From Listeria costaricensis (GTDB lineage: Bacteria; Bacillota; Bacilli; Lactobacillales; Listeriaceae), in assembly GCF_900183385.1 (NCBI RefSeq), contig NZ_FXUT01000008.1, forward strand, positions 62,001 through 126,000: a DNA stretch of 64,000 nucleotides. Reading direction: 5' to 3'. The position numbers and the translations under genes were made by a program. Positions 11,418 to 20,072 of the stretch are shown piece by piece (positions within the stretch are counted from its first letter, which is position 1; each line of letters opens with the position of its first letter). Under the pieces are notes generated by a model, which worked only from the letters and a program-made list of their open reading frames with translations, was not told where the DNA came from and did not search any database.

Positions 11418-12476
11418 GTTGCTTGTAGTGGAACTGTCAGTCGTTGTTGTGTCATCTGTATAAGGAGCAGCATTCGGATAGGGCTTTGCAATACCTAATT
11501 CGTCCGCAAATTCATTCGCAACACTTTCTACAGAATCCTCATCTAATTGATAATAATAGACTCCGCCTTGAGGAGCATCATAGCCAACAAGATTCAGTGA
11601 CTTCATATCAATCGTATTTGTCATGCCGAATTTAGCAATGGATAGCATTTGGTTGAAAGATAGATTGGTTTTCATATTCTCACCAATGGCATCAATAATA
11701 CTCGAATATTTGCTGATCGATGAAATTTCAGAAGCCTTATCCACAATGGCTTTAATGATTAATTGTTGCCTTTTACCGCGTTCAATATCATTGTCAATGT
11801 GACGAGTTCTTGCTAATGCCAAAGCTTCCTCGCCGTTTAGATGCTGTTCGCCTTTTTCTAAGTGGATGGCATCTGCTTCATCTTTAGAATTTTGTTCTGT
11901 AAAAGTAACCGGTACATTTACATCAATTCCACCAAGCGCATCAACAATTTTAATCAATGCTTCAAAATCAAAACGAACATAATAATCGATTGGAATATTA
12001 AATTGCTCTTCTACTGTTTTCATTGTTAATTCTGGACCGCCATAAGCATGGGCAGCATTTATTTTTGTATACATATCAATGTCTTTTTCTGGAGCACTGA
12101 TATGCACGTAAGAGTCACGCGGAATGCTTGTCATTTCAACACGATGATCTTTTACATTTACAGTTGCAAGAATGAGAGAATCACTTCGAGGATTTCCATT
12201 TCCCTCTCGCGTTTCACTTGAATCCACACCGATTAGCAGAACTGAAAAGCTGTCTTTGATTGGTTCAATATCTTTTGTGCGAAGCGTTGAAGCCTCGCCA
12301 TTACGAACACTGTCATAGGAATTATCAACAGCCAATTTTGTTTTACTGAACAGATAGGTACCGTAACCGATGCCTCCAAGTATTAACACTAAAATCGGTA
12401 TCAAAATCCAATAGAGGATTCGACGACGCTTTTTATACTTGGCAGCTCTTTCATTATTGTATCTGCCATTTTTCAT
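11415..12476 (-). CDS. LytR-CpsA-Psr (LCP) family cell-wall polymer ligase
   Basis: This 353-residue protein has a short basic cytoplasmic start, one membrane segment (about residues 19-42) and an extracellular LCP domain. LCP enzymes transfer wall teichoic acid or other anionic polymers from the lipid carrier to peptidoglycan. Seen are VLLIGVDSSETREG with the conserved Asp, the Arg-Asp pair in SIPRDSYVHI, the IPIDYYVRFDFEAL block, and RTRHIDNDIERGKRQQ. The C-terminus is a Thr/Ser-rich tail. AAGGAGAATTA precedes the ATG. Its place opposite tagO fits a role in wall teichoic acid attachment. Confidence 0.92.
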   Translation of the reverse strand: MKNGRYNNERAAKYKKRRRILYWILIPILVLILGGIGYGTYLFSKTKLAVDNSYDSVRNGEASTLRTKDIEPIKDSFSVLLIGVDSSETREGNGNPRSDSLILATVNVKDHRVEMTSIPRDSYVHISAPEKDIDMYTKINAAHAYGGPELTMKTVEEQFNIPIDYYVRFDFEALIKIVDALGGIDVNVPVTFTEQNSKDEADAIHLEKGEQHLNGEEALALARTRHIDNDIERGKRQQLIIKAIVDKASEISSISKYSSIIDAIGENMKTNLSFNQMLSIAKFGMTNTIDMKSLNLVGYDAPQGGVYYYQLDEDSVESVANEFADELGIAKPYPNAAPYTDDTTTTDSSTTSN

Positions 12477-12688
12477 ATATTAATTCTCCTTAAAATTCAA
12501 TTCGCTTTGCAAGAGTTATCAGCACAAACATAATGTAAATTGTATCATGTCATAGAGCTTGCTATGTTACAGCCTATTTACGTTTTGTTTAATTTTTTCT
12601 TGTTCGTCTAATCTACATTATACAAAAATATGGCAAAGAATAATATAAAAAACTAATATCCTTTCAAAAATGTAATATAATAGCTGAT

Positions 12689-13225
12689 TCAGATTGATAA
12701 ATTGCGTTTAAATATAGAAATGTCACATAATCCATGATTGAAAAGATCAAATTCTTGTATCTGCTGAAATTCCTGAAAGCCTAATTTTTTAAGTAAGGAT
12801 ATAGAGGCCACGTTTTCAGGTAAAACTTTTGCTGTAGCTGCTTGGAAAGCGGAGTTTTTTGCAAGTATTTCTAAAAATGCGGTAAGCGCTTCTGACATAA
12901 AACCTTGGCGCCAAAAGTTTTTAGCTAATTCATATCCGATTTCAAAAGAAGCATCCTGGACTGAGATTTCATTGATTCCAATTGAACCGATTACAGTCTG
13001 ATGATTAAAAATTGTATATCTACAAGCAGATTTTTCTTCTTCAATGACTCTGATCATTTCTTCCGCTTGGGAAACAGACTTGAACCGTTCGATATTCATA
13101 AATTTTGCCACTTCTTCATTGGACCAAATTTCTAAAAGAGCAGGTGCGTCGTCTAAAGTGGTTTTTTTCAACAATAAACGTTCTGTTTGAAAAGTATCGG
13201 GTGGTGTAAAGTAATTTTGAATCAT
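12689..13225 (-). CDS. GNAT acetyltransferase (RimJ/RimL-like)
   Basis: This protein has 178 residues if started at the ATG at 13225. The frame is open further upstream to 13273, but that would run deep into the previous gene. The pattern ETERLLLKKTTLDDAPALLEIW, then IGYELAKNFWRQGFMSEAL and PENVASISLLKKLGFQ, is typical of RimJ/RimL-type GNAT enzymes, which acetylate protein N-termini or small amines. The chosen start overlaps the stop of the YigZ gene as ATGA, so translation is likely coupled. The substrate is unknown. Confidence 0.8.
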   Translation of the reverse strand: MIQNYFTPPDTFQTERLLLKKTTLDDAPALLEIWSNEEVAKFMNIERFKSVSQAEEMIRVIEEEKSACRYTIFNHQTVIGSIGINEISVQDASFEIGYELAKNFWRQGFMSEALTAFLEILAKNSAFQAATAKVLPENVASISLLKKLGFQEFQQIQEFDLFNHGLCDISIFKRNLSI

Positions 13226-13863
13226 AGTTCTGGAACATCCTTTTCCCGGTATTGTTGTATGCCTTTTTGGCAATGAATTTTGCCGCTTGAGAATTCCGTC
13301 ATTAATTTTGTAAAAGGATCAATATCATCTTGATCTACAAATATGTCTAATGTTACTAAATCAGTATATGTTTTGTGGGCAATCTGATAATCCTTTTGTA
13401 GGAGCAAGTTTTCGAGTTTGTCTAATTGATTATAAGGGACAGGGACTGAGATAATCGTTGCTAAAGTCCGCTCAACAATCCCAATAGCCTTACATGTTTC
13501 GCTAACAGCCTTCCCATAGGCACGTACAAGGCCGCCTGCTCCTAATTTAGTGCCGCCAAAATAGCGGGTTACAATGACGACGGTATTTTTTAGGTTTTTC
13601 TTTTTGAGAACTTCTAACATAGGAATACCAGCTGTGCCACTTGGTTCTCCGTCATCATTTGCTTTTTGATGCTGATCATTTTCGCCAATGATGTAGGCAG
13701 AACAATTGTGGGTAGCATCTCTATATTTTTTCTTTATGGATGAAATAAAGGATTGCGCTGCCTGCTCTGTTTCTGCACGGGCAATGGTGCAAATAAAGCG
13801 CGATTTTTCGATTTCAATTTCATGCTGTCCCTCGTTTTTTATAGTCAGATACTTTTCTAACAT
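13222..13863 (-). CDS. yvyE: YigZ/IMPACT family protein (YvyE-like)
   Basis: This 213-residue protein belongs to the UPF0029/IMPACT family. The signature DDGEPSGTAGIPMLEVL and the following TRYFGGTKLGAGGLVRAYG are unmistakable. The C-terminal ~70 residues form the DUF1949 ferredoxin-like domain. The biochemical role is unresolved; the family has been linked to translation regulation by analogy with eukaryotic IMPACT. AGGAGGTTTCCT precedes the ATG. It is divergent from degU, with 424 bases between them. Confidence 0.88.
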   Translation of the reverse strand: MLEKYLTIKNEGQHEIEIEKSRFICTIARAETEQAAQSFISSIKKKYRDATHNCSAYIIGENDQHQKANDDGEPSGTAGIPMLEVLKKKNLKNTVVIVTRYFGGTKLGAGGLVRAYGKAVSETCKAIGIVERTLATIISVPVPYNQLDKLENLLLQKDYQIAHKTYTDLVTLDIFVDQDDIDPFTKLMTEFSSGKIHCQKGIQQYREKDVPEL

Positions 13864-14287
13864 AGGAAACCTCCTGTAAATCAGCGCATAGTTTGCTTCT
13901 ATTTTAGCTGAAATTCAGATCGTTGTATAGCAAGTTTTTATCTTATGCATTGATATAGTAGATGAAGTGGGATCAAATTCATGTTATAATGATAATCACT
14001 ATTACTTTAGGCAGGGCTATATTAATTTTCACTACAAAAATATAGGCAAATTGCAGTAATTTTTGGTGCATCTGCATTATAATAAAAGTAGTAGTTTTAA
14101 AATCAACAATGGAAAAAGTTACAGATGCAATAATCATTCAACAAATTATAGAAAATGACTTTCATCAATGTATGAATAATGGGAGTGCTTGAGACTACTT
14201 GAAAGCAAGTTAATTCAAAGATCGAATGACAAACTTAGCACAGATTGTTCGCTTGTAAAAACAGGTTATTAAGGAGGAATAGTCATT
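13864..14287. promoter_or_regulatory. degU/yvyE divergent intergenic region with Fur-like box
   Basis: This is a 424-base gap without a convincing gene. An extended -10 (TG-T-TATAAT, 13982-13990) overlaps a sequence at 13985-14003 that matches the 19-bp Fur box GATAATGATAATCATTATC at 16 positions by eye. A second TATAAT lies at 14078-14083. Either could start a degU transcript with a leader of about 200-290 bases. Only a weak 27-codon frame without ribosome-binding site (14109-14192) is present. Confidence 0.45.
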
Positions 14288-14974
14288 ATGACGCTTAAGA
14301 TTATGATTGTCGACGATCATCAATTATTCCGTGAAGGTATTAAACGGATTTTAGAACTCGAAAATTCTTTTGAAGTGGTTGCTGAAGCGGAAAATGGTAA
14401 AAATATCGTGGCAAAAGTAAGAGAATACAAACCGGATATCGTATTAATGGATATAAATATGCCCACAGTGAATGGATTAGACGCAACTGAAATGTTAGTA
14501 AGACAGTTTCCTAGTATCAAAGTGATTGTTCTTACTATTCATGACTCAGATGAATATGTAACCGAAGCGCTTCGTTCAGGTGCTGTAGGTTATTTATTAA
14601 AAGAGATGGATGCCAAAGAATTGGTTGATGCAATTAAAATTGTAGATGATGGTGGTGCTTACATTCACCCTAAAGCTGCGATTAAATTGATTCGAGAATA
14701 TCGCCATTTAGCCAGCACAAATACCGCACAAGGCGTTTATGGTTATCAACAACCTGAGGTCAAAATGCCGCTCCATATCTTAACGCACCGCGAATGTGAA
14801 GTGCTGCAATTGTTGACTGATGGCAAAAGTAATCGTGGCATTGGTGAAACGCTCTTTATCAGTGAAAAAACAGTAAAGAATCATGTAAGTAGCATTTTAC
14901 AAAAAATGAAAGTAAATGATCGTACACAAGCAGTTGTAACAGCAATCAAAAATGGCTGGGTGTACATTCGTTAA
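14288..14974 (+). CDS. degU: NarL/LuxR-family response regulator DegU (orphan)
   Basis: This 228-residue DNA-binding regulator has a receiver domain (residues 1-125) with the phosphorylatable Asp55 in VLMDINMP, and a LuxR-type helix-turn-helix near the C-terminus ([21 protein letters not shown], then [16 protein letters not shown]). A strong AAGGAGGAAT precedes the ATG. No histidine kinase gene is next to it: the upstream neighbour runs the other way and the downstream gene is degV. An orphan degU is characteristic of Listeria, where it controls flagellar and virulence-associated genes and may be phosphorylated by acetyl phosphate. Confidence 0.95.
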   Translation: MTLKIMIVDDHQLFREGIKRILELENSFEVVAEAENGKNIVAKVREYKPDIVLMDINMPTVNGLDATEMLVRQFPSIKVIVLTIHDSDEYVTEALRSGAVGYLLKEMDAKELVDAIKIVDDGGAYIHPKAAIKLIREYRHLASTNTAQGVYGYQQPEVKMPLHILTHRECEVLQLLTDGKSNRGIGETLFISEKTVKNHVSSILQKMKVNDRTQAVVTAIKNGWVYIR

Positions 14975-14992
14975 TTACTTTGAGGTGAATTT

Positions 14993-15847
14993 ATGAGTTT
15001 GGAAAAGATTGCCGTTGTAACAGACAGCACAGCGTATATACCTAAAGAACAACTCGCGCAATATGATATTCATATCGTTCCGTTGTCTGTAACGGTTGGT
15101 GGTCAGTCGTTTAAAGAGGAAAAAGAGCTGTCTACAGAAGATTTTTACGCATATGCAAAACAAAGTGAAGCATTTCCCACCTCTTCTCAACCAGCGCCTG
15201 GTGATTTTATTCATTTGTTCGAACAGCTAAAAAGTAATGGAATTGAAACAATCATTACAATCCATTTGTCCAGTGAAATCAGCGGGACTTATCAAAACGC
15301 TGTGTCAGCAGGTAGCTTAGTTGATGGAATAAATGTAATAGCGATAGATTCAGGGATTTCGTGTATGGCACAAGGCATGTTAGTTTTAAAAGCTGCTGAA
15401 GGTGTTTCGTCAGGAAAATCGGTACAAGAGATCCAACAAGATATAGCTGCTTTATTAGAGGTAATGGATGCTTATTTTATGGTGGATGACTTGAATAATC
15501 TTGCACGTGGTGGCAGATTAAATGGTGCACAGGCAATGATTGGCAGTTTACTCCAAATCAAGCCGATTCTTCATTTTGAAGAGAAGAAAATCGAACTGTT
15601 TGAAAAGGTGCGAACTCAAAAAAAGGCATTAAAACGAATTGAAGAGCTTTTAGCCGAGGCTGTTGAGAAGAACCAGGCTCAGCGAGCATATGTCATTCAT
15701 GGGAACTGTCCAGAAAAAGGGTTGAAATGGATGAATGAGCTTCAAACAAATTTTCCTTCAGTAGAATTTAAATTAAGCTATTTTGGTCCAGTGATCGGGA
15801 CTCACTTAGGTGAAGGGGCTCTCGGACTCACATGGTCAATTAAATAA
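14993..15847 (+). CDS. DegV family fatty acid-binding protein
   Basis: This 284-residue protein belongs to the DegV/FakB family, which binds fatty acids, in characterised members as partner of the FakA fatty acid kinase. The N-terminus KIAVVTDSTAYIPKE, the Ser/Thr loop TSSQPAPGDF, the block IITIHLSSEISGTYQNA and the C-terminal IGTHLGEGALGL are family hallmarks. It follows degU by 18 bases, so the two are probably cotranscribed. The bound lipid cannot be predicted. Confidence 0.9.
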   Translation: MSLEKIAVVTDSTAYIPKEQLAQYDIHIVPLSVTVGGQSFKEEKELSTEDFYAYAKQSEAFPTSSQPAPGDFIHLFEQLKSNGIETIITIHLSSEISGTYQNAVSAGSLVDGINVIAIDSGISCMAQGMLVLKAAEGVSSGKSVQEIQQDIAALLEVMDAYFMVDDLNNLARGGRLNGAQAMIGSLLQIKPILHFEEKKIELFEKVRTQKKALKRIEELLAEAVEKNQAQRAYVIHGNCPEKGLKWMNELQTNFPSVEFKLSYFGPVIGTHLGEGALGLTWSIK

Positions 15848-15852
15848 AAGAG

Positions 15853-15892
15853 ATTCGATGCTATTTCAGTATAATGGCATCGAATTTTTTTG
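15853..15892 (+). terminator. terminator after degV
   Basis: ATTCGATGC pairs perfectly with GCATCGAAT around a 15-base loop, followed by a run of T. Confidence 0.9.
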
Positions 15893-15922
15893 TAAAAAGG
15901 CCAAAGTTTCATATTTGGGCTA

Positions 15923-15999
15923 AAAAATGAATTTTGAGCCTCAAAAAATCATTTTTCTCCTAGGGAAAATTAAGTTTTAGGCAGTTAAAAATCAATTTT
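15923..15999 (+). promoter_or_regulatory. four tandem ComK-type AT-boxes before comFA
   Basis: Perfect AAAA-N5-TTTT boxes lie at 15923-15935 (or one base on), 15944-15956, 15966-15978 and 15987-15999. The gaps are 8, 9 and 8 bp, giving repeats of about 21-22 bp on one face of the helix. Two boxes 8 bp apart is the standard ComK site in Bacillus, so this looks like two such sites in tandem. A -10-like TATAAC (16028-16033) follows, and the comFA start is 55 bases after the last box. Confidence 0.72.
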
Positions 16000-16053
16000 A
16001 GCTTCTGCAACTTTTTTTGAAATTTGATATAACAATACTGCGAGGTGATATCA

Positions 16054-17391
16054 ATGAGTTGCTATCCAGGAAAGTTATATCTTTCAAAAGAGGTAGATAA
16101 TCCTTTCAAAATGAAAGTAATAAAGGCCCTTCAAAAAAAGCAGTCCCAATGGATGTGCATGCGATGCGGAAATGATAATCCAATTAAATTTGGCCAAATA
16201 CCGAAAAATAATCTTCCTGCCGATTCTCTAATCTATTGTCGCAACTGTTTAATAATGGGACGAATGGATGAAGAAACAGATCTCTATTATTTGGAAGCGC
16301 AAGAGTTAAAAAAATGTAAGGAAGATTTTCTGAAATGGGCATTTCAACTGAAAGCAGGACAAATGAAAGGGTCAAAAGCAGTTATGAATGCTATTCAAAA
16401 AAGAGAGGAACTGCTTTTATGGTCAGTTGCAGGATCTGGCAAAACAGAAATGACTTTTGCGGGGATTGAATGGGCCTTGCAACAAGGCTTAAGAGTTTGT
16501 TTATGTTCGCCAAGGGTAGATGTGTGTATCGAACTTTTCCCTCGATTAAAAGAAGTATTTCCGACTGTGAAAATTACATGTTTATATGGAGATTCGGATC
16601 AAAGCTTTCAAGGAGAGCAATTTGTTATTGCAACAACACATCAGCTTATTAAATTCTATCAATATTTTGATGTTGTTTTAGTGGACGAGGTGGATGCCTT
16701 TCCATATGCCCAAGATCCTTATTTGGAATATGCAGTCAAAAAAGCGGCTAAAGATCATTCTGCACATATCTATATCACGGCTACTCCGTCTCCTGAGTGG
16801 CAACGAAGATGTTCCAAGGGTGAAATGAAACATGTGAAGATCCCAGCCAGATATCATCAATATAAATTACCAGAGCCGAGAACTTGTTGGATTGGGAATT
16901 GGTCGAAATGTCTTGCGAGAAGAAAGATTCCAACGAAATTAGTCAAGTGGTTAAGTGAGATTCAAAGAAAGAGGCAACGAGCCTTAATCTTTTTCCCGGA
17001 AATCAAAGTGATGGAAGAAATGAGAGAAATCATGCAAACAGAGGGCTATGAAAAATTCTCAACAGTACATTCAGGGGATAAAAAACGAAAAGAAAAGGTA
17101 GAAGCATTGCGGAATTTTGAAATAGAATTTTTGCTAACAACAACGATTCTTGAACGGGGAGTGACCTTTGAAAATGTCCAGGTTGCTGTATTTGGAGCAG
17201 AAGGACCGATTTTTACAGAAGCTGCACTTGTGCAGATTGCAGGAAGGGCTGGGAGAAAAATCGAATATCCAACAGGAGATGTTTGCTTTTTTCATTATGG
17301 AATAACTAAACAAATACGGCAAGCTATTCGTCATGTTCAAATGATGAATCGTTTAGGTAGACAGGAAGGGCTGTTAAGAGAAGGTGAATAA
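16054..17391 (+). CDS. comFA: DNA uptake helicase/translocase ComFA
   Basis: This 445-residue ATPase is thought to drive single-stranded DNA through the ComEC channel during transformation. A four-cysteine zinc motif (Cys35, Cys38, Cys62, Cys65) precedes a superfamily 2 helicase core with Walker A AGSGKT near residue 126-131, the DEVDAF box, the TATPS motif III and the VQIAGRAGRK motif VI. The ATG at 16054 is preferred over an in-frame GTG at 16045, which lies in the ribosome-binding site GAGGTGAT. The frame is intact and full length. It overlaps comFC by eight bases. Confidence 0.94.
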   Translation: MSCYPGKLYLSKEVDNPFKMKVIKALQKKQSQWMCMRCGNDNPIKFGQIPKNNLPADSLIYCRNCLIMGRMDEETDLYYLEAQELKKCKEDFLKWAFQLKAGQMKGSKAVMNAIQKREELLLWSVAGSGKTEMTFAGIEWALQQGLRVCLCSPRVDVCIELFPRLKEVFPTVKITCLYGDSDQSFQGEQFVIATTHQLIKFYQYFDVVLVDEVDAFPYAQDPYLEYAVKKAAKDHSAHIYITATPSPEWQRRCSKGEMKHVKIPARYHQYKLPEPRTCWIGNWSKCLARRKIPTKLVKWLSEIQRKRQRALIFFPEIKVMEEMREIMQTEGYEKFSTVHSGDKKRKEKVEALRNFEIEFLLTTTILERGVTFENVQVAVFGAEGPIFTEAALVQIAGRAGRKIEYPTGDVCFFHYGITKQIRQAIRHVQMMNRLGRQEGLLREGE

Positions 17392-18061
17392 CTGCCTCTA
17401 TTGCGGCGTGAAGATGGATAAACACATAACATGGAATTTATTTAGTAGATGTAAGTCAACGGTTCTTTGTGAAATTTGTTGGGCAAGTCTTTCGTATATC
17501 AATCAAGCAGATGCGTGTTCTGTTTGTGGAAGATCAGATTCAAAAGGGATTTGTCAAGACTGTCAGCAAAGAGAAAGAGATAGGCAACGGTATTTAACAC
17601 GCAATCGATCCATATGTCAGTATAATCAATTTGCAAAAGCCTTTATGGAACTTTATAAATATAGAGGAGATTATGTATTGGCAAAAGCCCTAGGAGAGAT
17701 ACTAACACCACCCCTTCAAGCGATGGTGAAGAACTGGATCTTGTGTCCGATACCATTAGCGGAAAACAGACTAGCTGAAAGAGGCTTTAATCAGGTTTCT
17801 GCTATTCTTCATGAAGCTGCCTTGCAGTATCAAGAACTGCTTATACGTGAAGAAGGCGAAAAACAATCTAAACGAAGCAGAGTAGAAAGATTGAACGCAG
17901 AGCAAGTTTTTCATATGAATGAAGAAGTAAATTTGTTCACCGATCAACCGATATTACTTATAGATGATATTTATACAACGGGCGCAACTTTAAATCTTGC
18001 AGCAAAAGCCTTTTATGATAAAGGATTTAAGAACATAGAGAGCCTAACGGTATTTAGATAA
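17384..18061 (+). CDS. comFC: ComFC phosphoribosyltransferase-fold competence protein
   Basis: This 225-residue protein begins with cysteine pairs likely to bind zinc (CLYCGVKM, CEICWASL, CSVCGRSD, CQDC) and ends in a phosphoribosyltransferase domain with the PRPP-binding loop ILLIDDIYTTGATL. ComFC acts with ComFA and DprA in natural transformation. The GTG start at 17384 lies inside the end of comFA, with GAGAAGG upstream. Both comF genes appear intact. Confidence 0.92.
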   Translation: MNNCLYCGVKMDKHITWNLFSRCKSTVLCEICWASLSYINQADACSVCGRSDSKGICQDCQQRERDRQRYLTRNRSICQYNQFAKAFMELYKYRGDYVLAKALGEILTPPLQAMVKNWILCPIPLAENRLAERGFNQVSAILHEAALQYQELLIREEGEKQSKRSRVERLNAEQVFHMNEEVNLFTDQPILLIDDIYTTGATLNLAAKAFYDKGFKNIESLTVFR

Positions 18062-18189
18062 GTTTGTAAAATTTTTATTAAAATTAGGTTTGTGTTGGCT
18101 TAATTAGTGGAAACAGATAGTATAGAATAGAGGTAAAGCAGTTTATGCAAAACAGTGAATATTGTTTGTGTAAATGTTTGCAAAAAGGC

Positions 18190-18214
18190 GTTTTTTACCT
18201 TAGACTAGGGGTAA
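18190..18214 (+). promoter_or_regulatory. SigB-type promoter of hpf
   Basis: GTTT (18190-18193) and GGGTAA (18209-18214) with a 15-bp spacer fit the general stress sigma factor consensus GTTT-N13-15-GGGWAW. I recall that Listeria hpf (lmo2511) is SigB-dependent. It lies about 50 bases before the hpf start. Confidence 0.7.
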
Positions 18215-18266
18215 GGACATAAAGCTCCTTGCAACAAATTTGTTTTATCTCAAAGGAGGAATTACT

Positions 18267-18821
18267 ATGCTTAAGTACAACATTCGTGGTGAAAATATCG
18301 AAGTCACCGAGGCAATCAGAAATTATGTGGAAAAGAAAATCGACAAATTGGAAAGATACTTTACCGAAACACCAGATGCCAATGTTCATGTGAACTTAAA
18401 GGTGTATTCTGATAAAAATGCGAAGGTTGAAGTGACGATTCCCCTCCCAAATCTTGTTCTTCGTGCAGAAGAAACAAGCGGAGATTTATATGCAAGCATT
18501 GATTTGATTGCGGATAAGCTAGAACGCCAAATTCGTAAACATAAAACAAAAGTAAATCGTAAATTCCGTGATAAGGGTGCAAGTCAAGATTACTTTGCTT
18601 TTTCTGAGGTAACAGGCTCTGCAACTGAAGAAACGGAAAGTGACTTGGAAATTGTTCGTACAAAACAATTTTCACTAAAACCAATGGATAGCGAAGAAGC
18701 AGTTTTGCAAATGAATTTGCTGGGACACAGCTTCTATGTATATACGGATGCTGAATCCAATGGAACTAATATCGTTTATCGCCGAAAAGACGGTAAATAT
18801 GGACTAATTGAAACAAACTGA
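18267..18821 (+). CDS. hpf: long ribosome hibernation-promoting factor
   Basis: This 184-residue long-form HPF dimerises 70S ribosomes into inactive 100S particles in stationary phase and stress. The N-terminal S30AE domain ([20 protein letters not shown] to about residue 100) is followed by a linker and the C-terminal dimerisation domain ([35 protein letters not shown]). The ATG at 18267 follows CAAAGGAGGAATT; an open frame nine codons upstream is ignored. A SigB-like promoter lies upstream and a bidirectional terminator downstream. Confidence 0.95.
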   Translation: MLKYNIRGENIEVTEAIRNYVEKKIDKLERYFTETPDANVHVNLKVYSDKNAKVEVTIPLPNLVLRAEETSGDLYASIDLIADKLERQIRKHKTKVNRKFRDKGASQDYFAFSEVTGSATEETESDLEIVRTKQFSLKPMDSEEAVLQMNLLGHSFYVYTDAESNGTNIVYRRKDGKYGLIETN

Positions 18822-18833
18822 ATTTGATCTAAT

Positions 18834-18870
18834 AAACGCTCCGCCAAGATTTGAGGCGGAGCGTTTTCTA
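18834..18870. terminator. bidirectional terminator between hpf and chitinase
   Basis: AAACGCTCCGCC pairs perfectly with GGCGGAGCGTTT around a nine-base loop. The convergent hpf and chitinase genes both end here. Confidence 0.92.
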
Positions 18871-18878
18871 TTTAAAAA

Positions 18879-19943
18879 TTATTTGGTTCCAAGAAAAGGG
18901 CCATAGGTGTTGGCGAAAGAACTATTGTAAGAAACACCATTTTTATTTTTGCCTTCATCCCAATTAGCGGACCAAGTCATGATCCCTCGAATACCATTTC
19001 CGTTCGCCTGTAATTGGTTAAAGGCATCAAAGACATTTTGAGGGTTTGTCACATAGCCAGTTGCGGCAGCATCATTATTACTTGGCAAGCCTAAAACAAG
19101 TTTGTCAGCTGGAATTTGAAGAAATCCTCTAGAGCCGTGAATAAAAGAATCGGCCATATAATAAAGGAATTCTTTTTTCAAGGTATCATTGTTTTGGGCA
19201 ATCCATTGATTGGTTTCATCTACCCAAACGCCGTCGCCTCCCTGATTGTAAAGTTGAGGCGCAATATAATCATAATAACCGGTAAGAGAAGTAATATAGG
19301 TTGCATAAGCACCGCCTGGTTTCAAATAAGGAAATTCTGGAGCCATTGTAATCAAGAAATTTTTTCCTTCTGCACGGTAATGATCTTTAACGATTTTGAG
19401 CGCTGCTGGAATAACTGTTTGGTTGTTTCCGGCGGTAATAGCTGTTTGTTCTAGATCAATATCTAGTCCATCAAAACCATACGTTTCGACTTGGCGAATA
19501 ATTTCGTTTGCAAATGCTTGTTCATCTCCAGTTTGAAGTTGTACATGACCATCTGCCCCGCCTAGTGCGAGTAAAACGCTCCTTCCTTGGCTGTTTAAGG
19601 CTGCAACTTGGGCGCGAAAATCACTATCCGTCATTCCAACAGGTTTGAAGCTAGGAATGCGATTGACGCCATCGCCTTTCATGAAAGCAACAGGAATGAT
19701 ATTGTAGGCTTTGTTTACACTTGAGAGCGCAATATCAGCAGAAGTCCCTTGTTGATAGCCATCCTTTCCGGCAGATTTCCAGCTGTGCCAGTAGCCTACC
19801 AATACTTTTTTTCCTGTGATATCCGGCATTGAGGAGGCGGCATCTGTTGCAGCGAAGGCTTGTCCGCTTAATGAAAAACTGAAAAGCATCGCCGTTCCCG
19901 TTAATAGACTGCCTACCACCCATTTCTTTGTTTCTCCTAACAT
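18879..19943 (-). CDS. secreted GH18 chitinase
   Basis: This 354-residue family 18 glycoside hydrolase would cleave chitin outside the cell. A signal peptide (basic MLGETKK start, hydrophobic core, cleavage after Ala31 in GQAFA) precedes a single catalytic barrel. The catalytic motif FDGLDIDLE is at residues 157-165, with Glu165 as the acid/base, and ends of other barrel strands are seen in LLALGGADG, YIAPQLYN and IMTWSANWDEG. No chitin-binding domain follows. Its size resembles Listeria ChiA rather than the larger ChiB. AAAGGAGG precedes the ATG. I recall no chitinase at this place in L. monocytogenes, so this copy may be lineage-specific. Confidence 0.92.
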   Translation of the reverse strand: MLGETKKWVVGSLLTGTAMLFSFSLSGQAFAATDAASSMPDITGKKVLVGYWHSWKSAGKDGYQQGTSADIALSSVNKAYNIIPVAFMKGDGVNRIPSFKPVGMTDSDFRAQVAALNSQGRSVLLALGGADGHVQLQTGDEQAFANEIIRQVETYGFDGLDIDLEQTAITAGNNQTVIPAALKIVKDHYRAEGKNFLITMAPEFPYLKPGGAYATYITSLTGYYDYIAPQLYNQGGDGVWVDETNQWIAQNNDTLKKEFLYYMADSFIHGSRGFLQIPADKLVLGLPSNNDAAATGYVTNPQNVFDAFNQLQANGNGIRGIMTWSANWDEGKNKNGVSYNSSFANTYGPFLGTK

Positions 19944-19967
19944 ACAAAAAATCCTCCTTTTTTTGAA

Positions 19968-19981
19968 TGTTTGCGTTTACA
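19968..19981 (-). promoter_or_regulatory. catabolite-responsive element (cre) before chitinase
   Basis: Read on the minus strand, TGTAAACGCAAACA fits the CcpA consensus WTGNAANCGNWNNCW over all its core positions. It lies 25 bases upstream of the chitinase start codon, just upstream of the ribosome-binding site. CcpA bound there could block transcription when preferred sugars are present. Confidence 0.7.
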
Positions 19982-19993
19982 AAAAGAAGCTAA

Positions 19994-20015
19994 GCAACTA
20001 GCAATATTTAGTTGC
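19994..20015. repeat. perfect inverted repeat upstream of chitinase
   Basis: GCAACTA and TAGTTGC are perfect inverted 7-mers 8 bp apart. The repeat lies 13 bases beyond the cre site and could be an operator. Confidence 0.45.
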
Positions 20016-20072
20016 AGTAAATCCATACCCGTAGTTAACGAGTCAAAACATAGGAATATAGTAAAGGAAAGC

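Noticed and set aside
14109-14192. A 27-codon frame (MEKVTDAIII...) upstream of degU
   Set aside because: It has no ribosome-binding site, no recognisable pattern and lies in what is probably the degU leader. I do not report it as a gene.
18095-18123. A SigA promoter TTGGCT-17-TAGTAT before hpf
   Set aside because: Both hexamers are weak; the SigB-type promoter closer to the gene is better supported.
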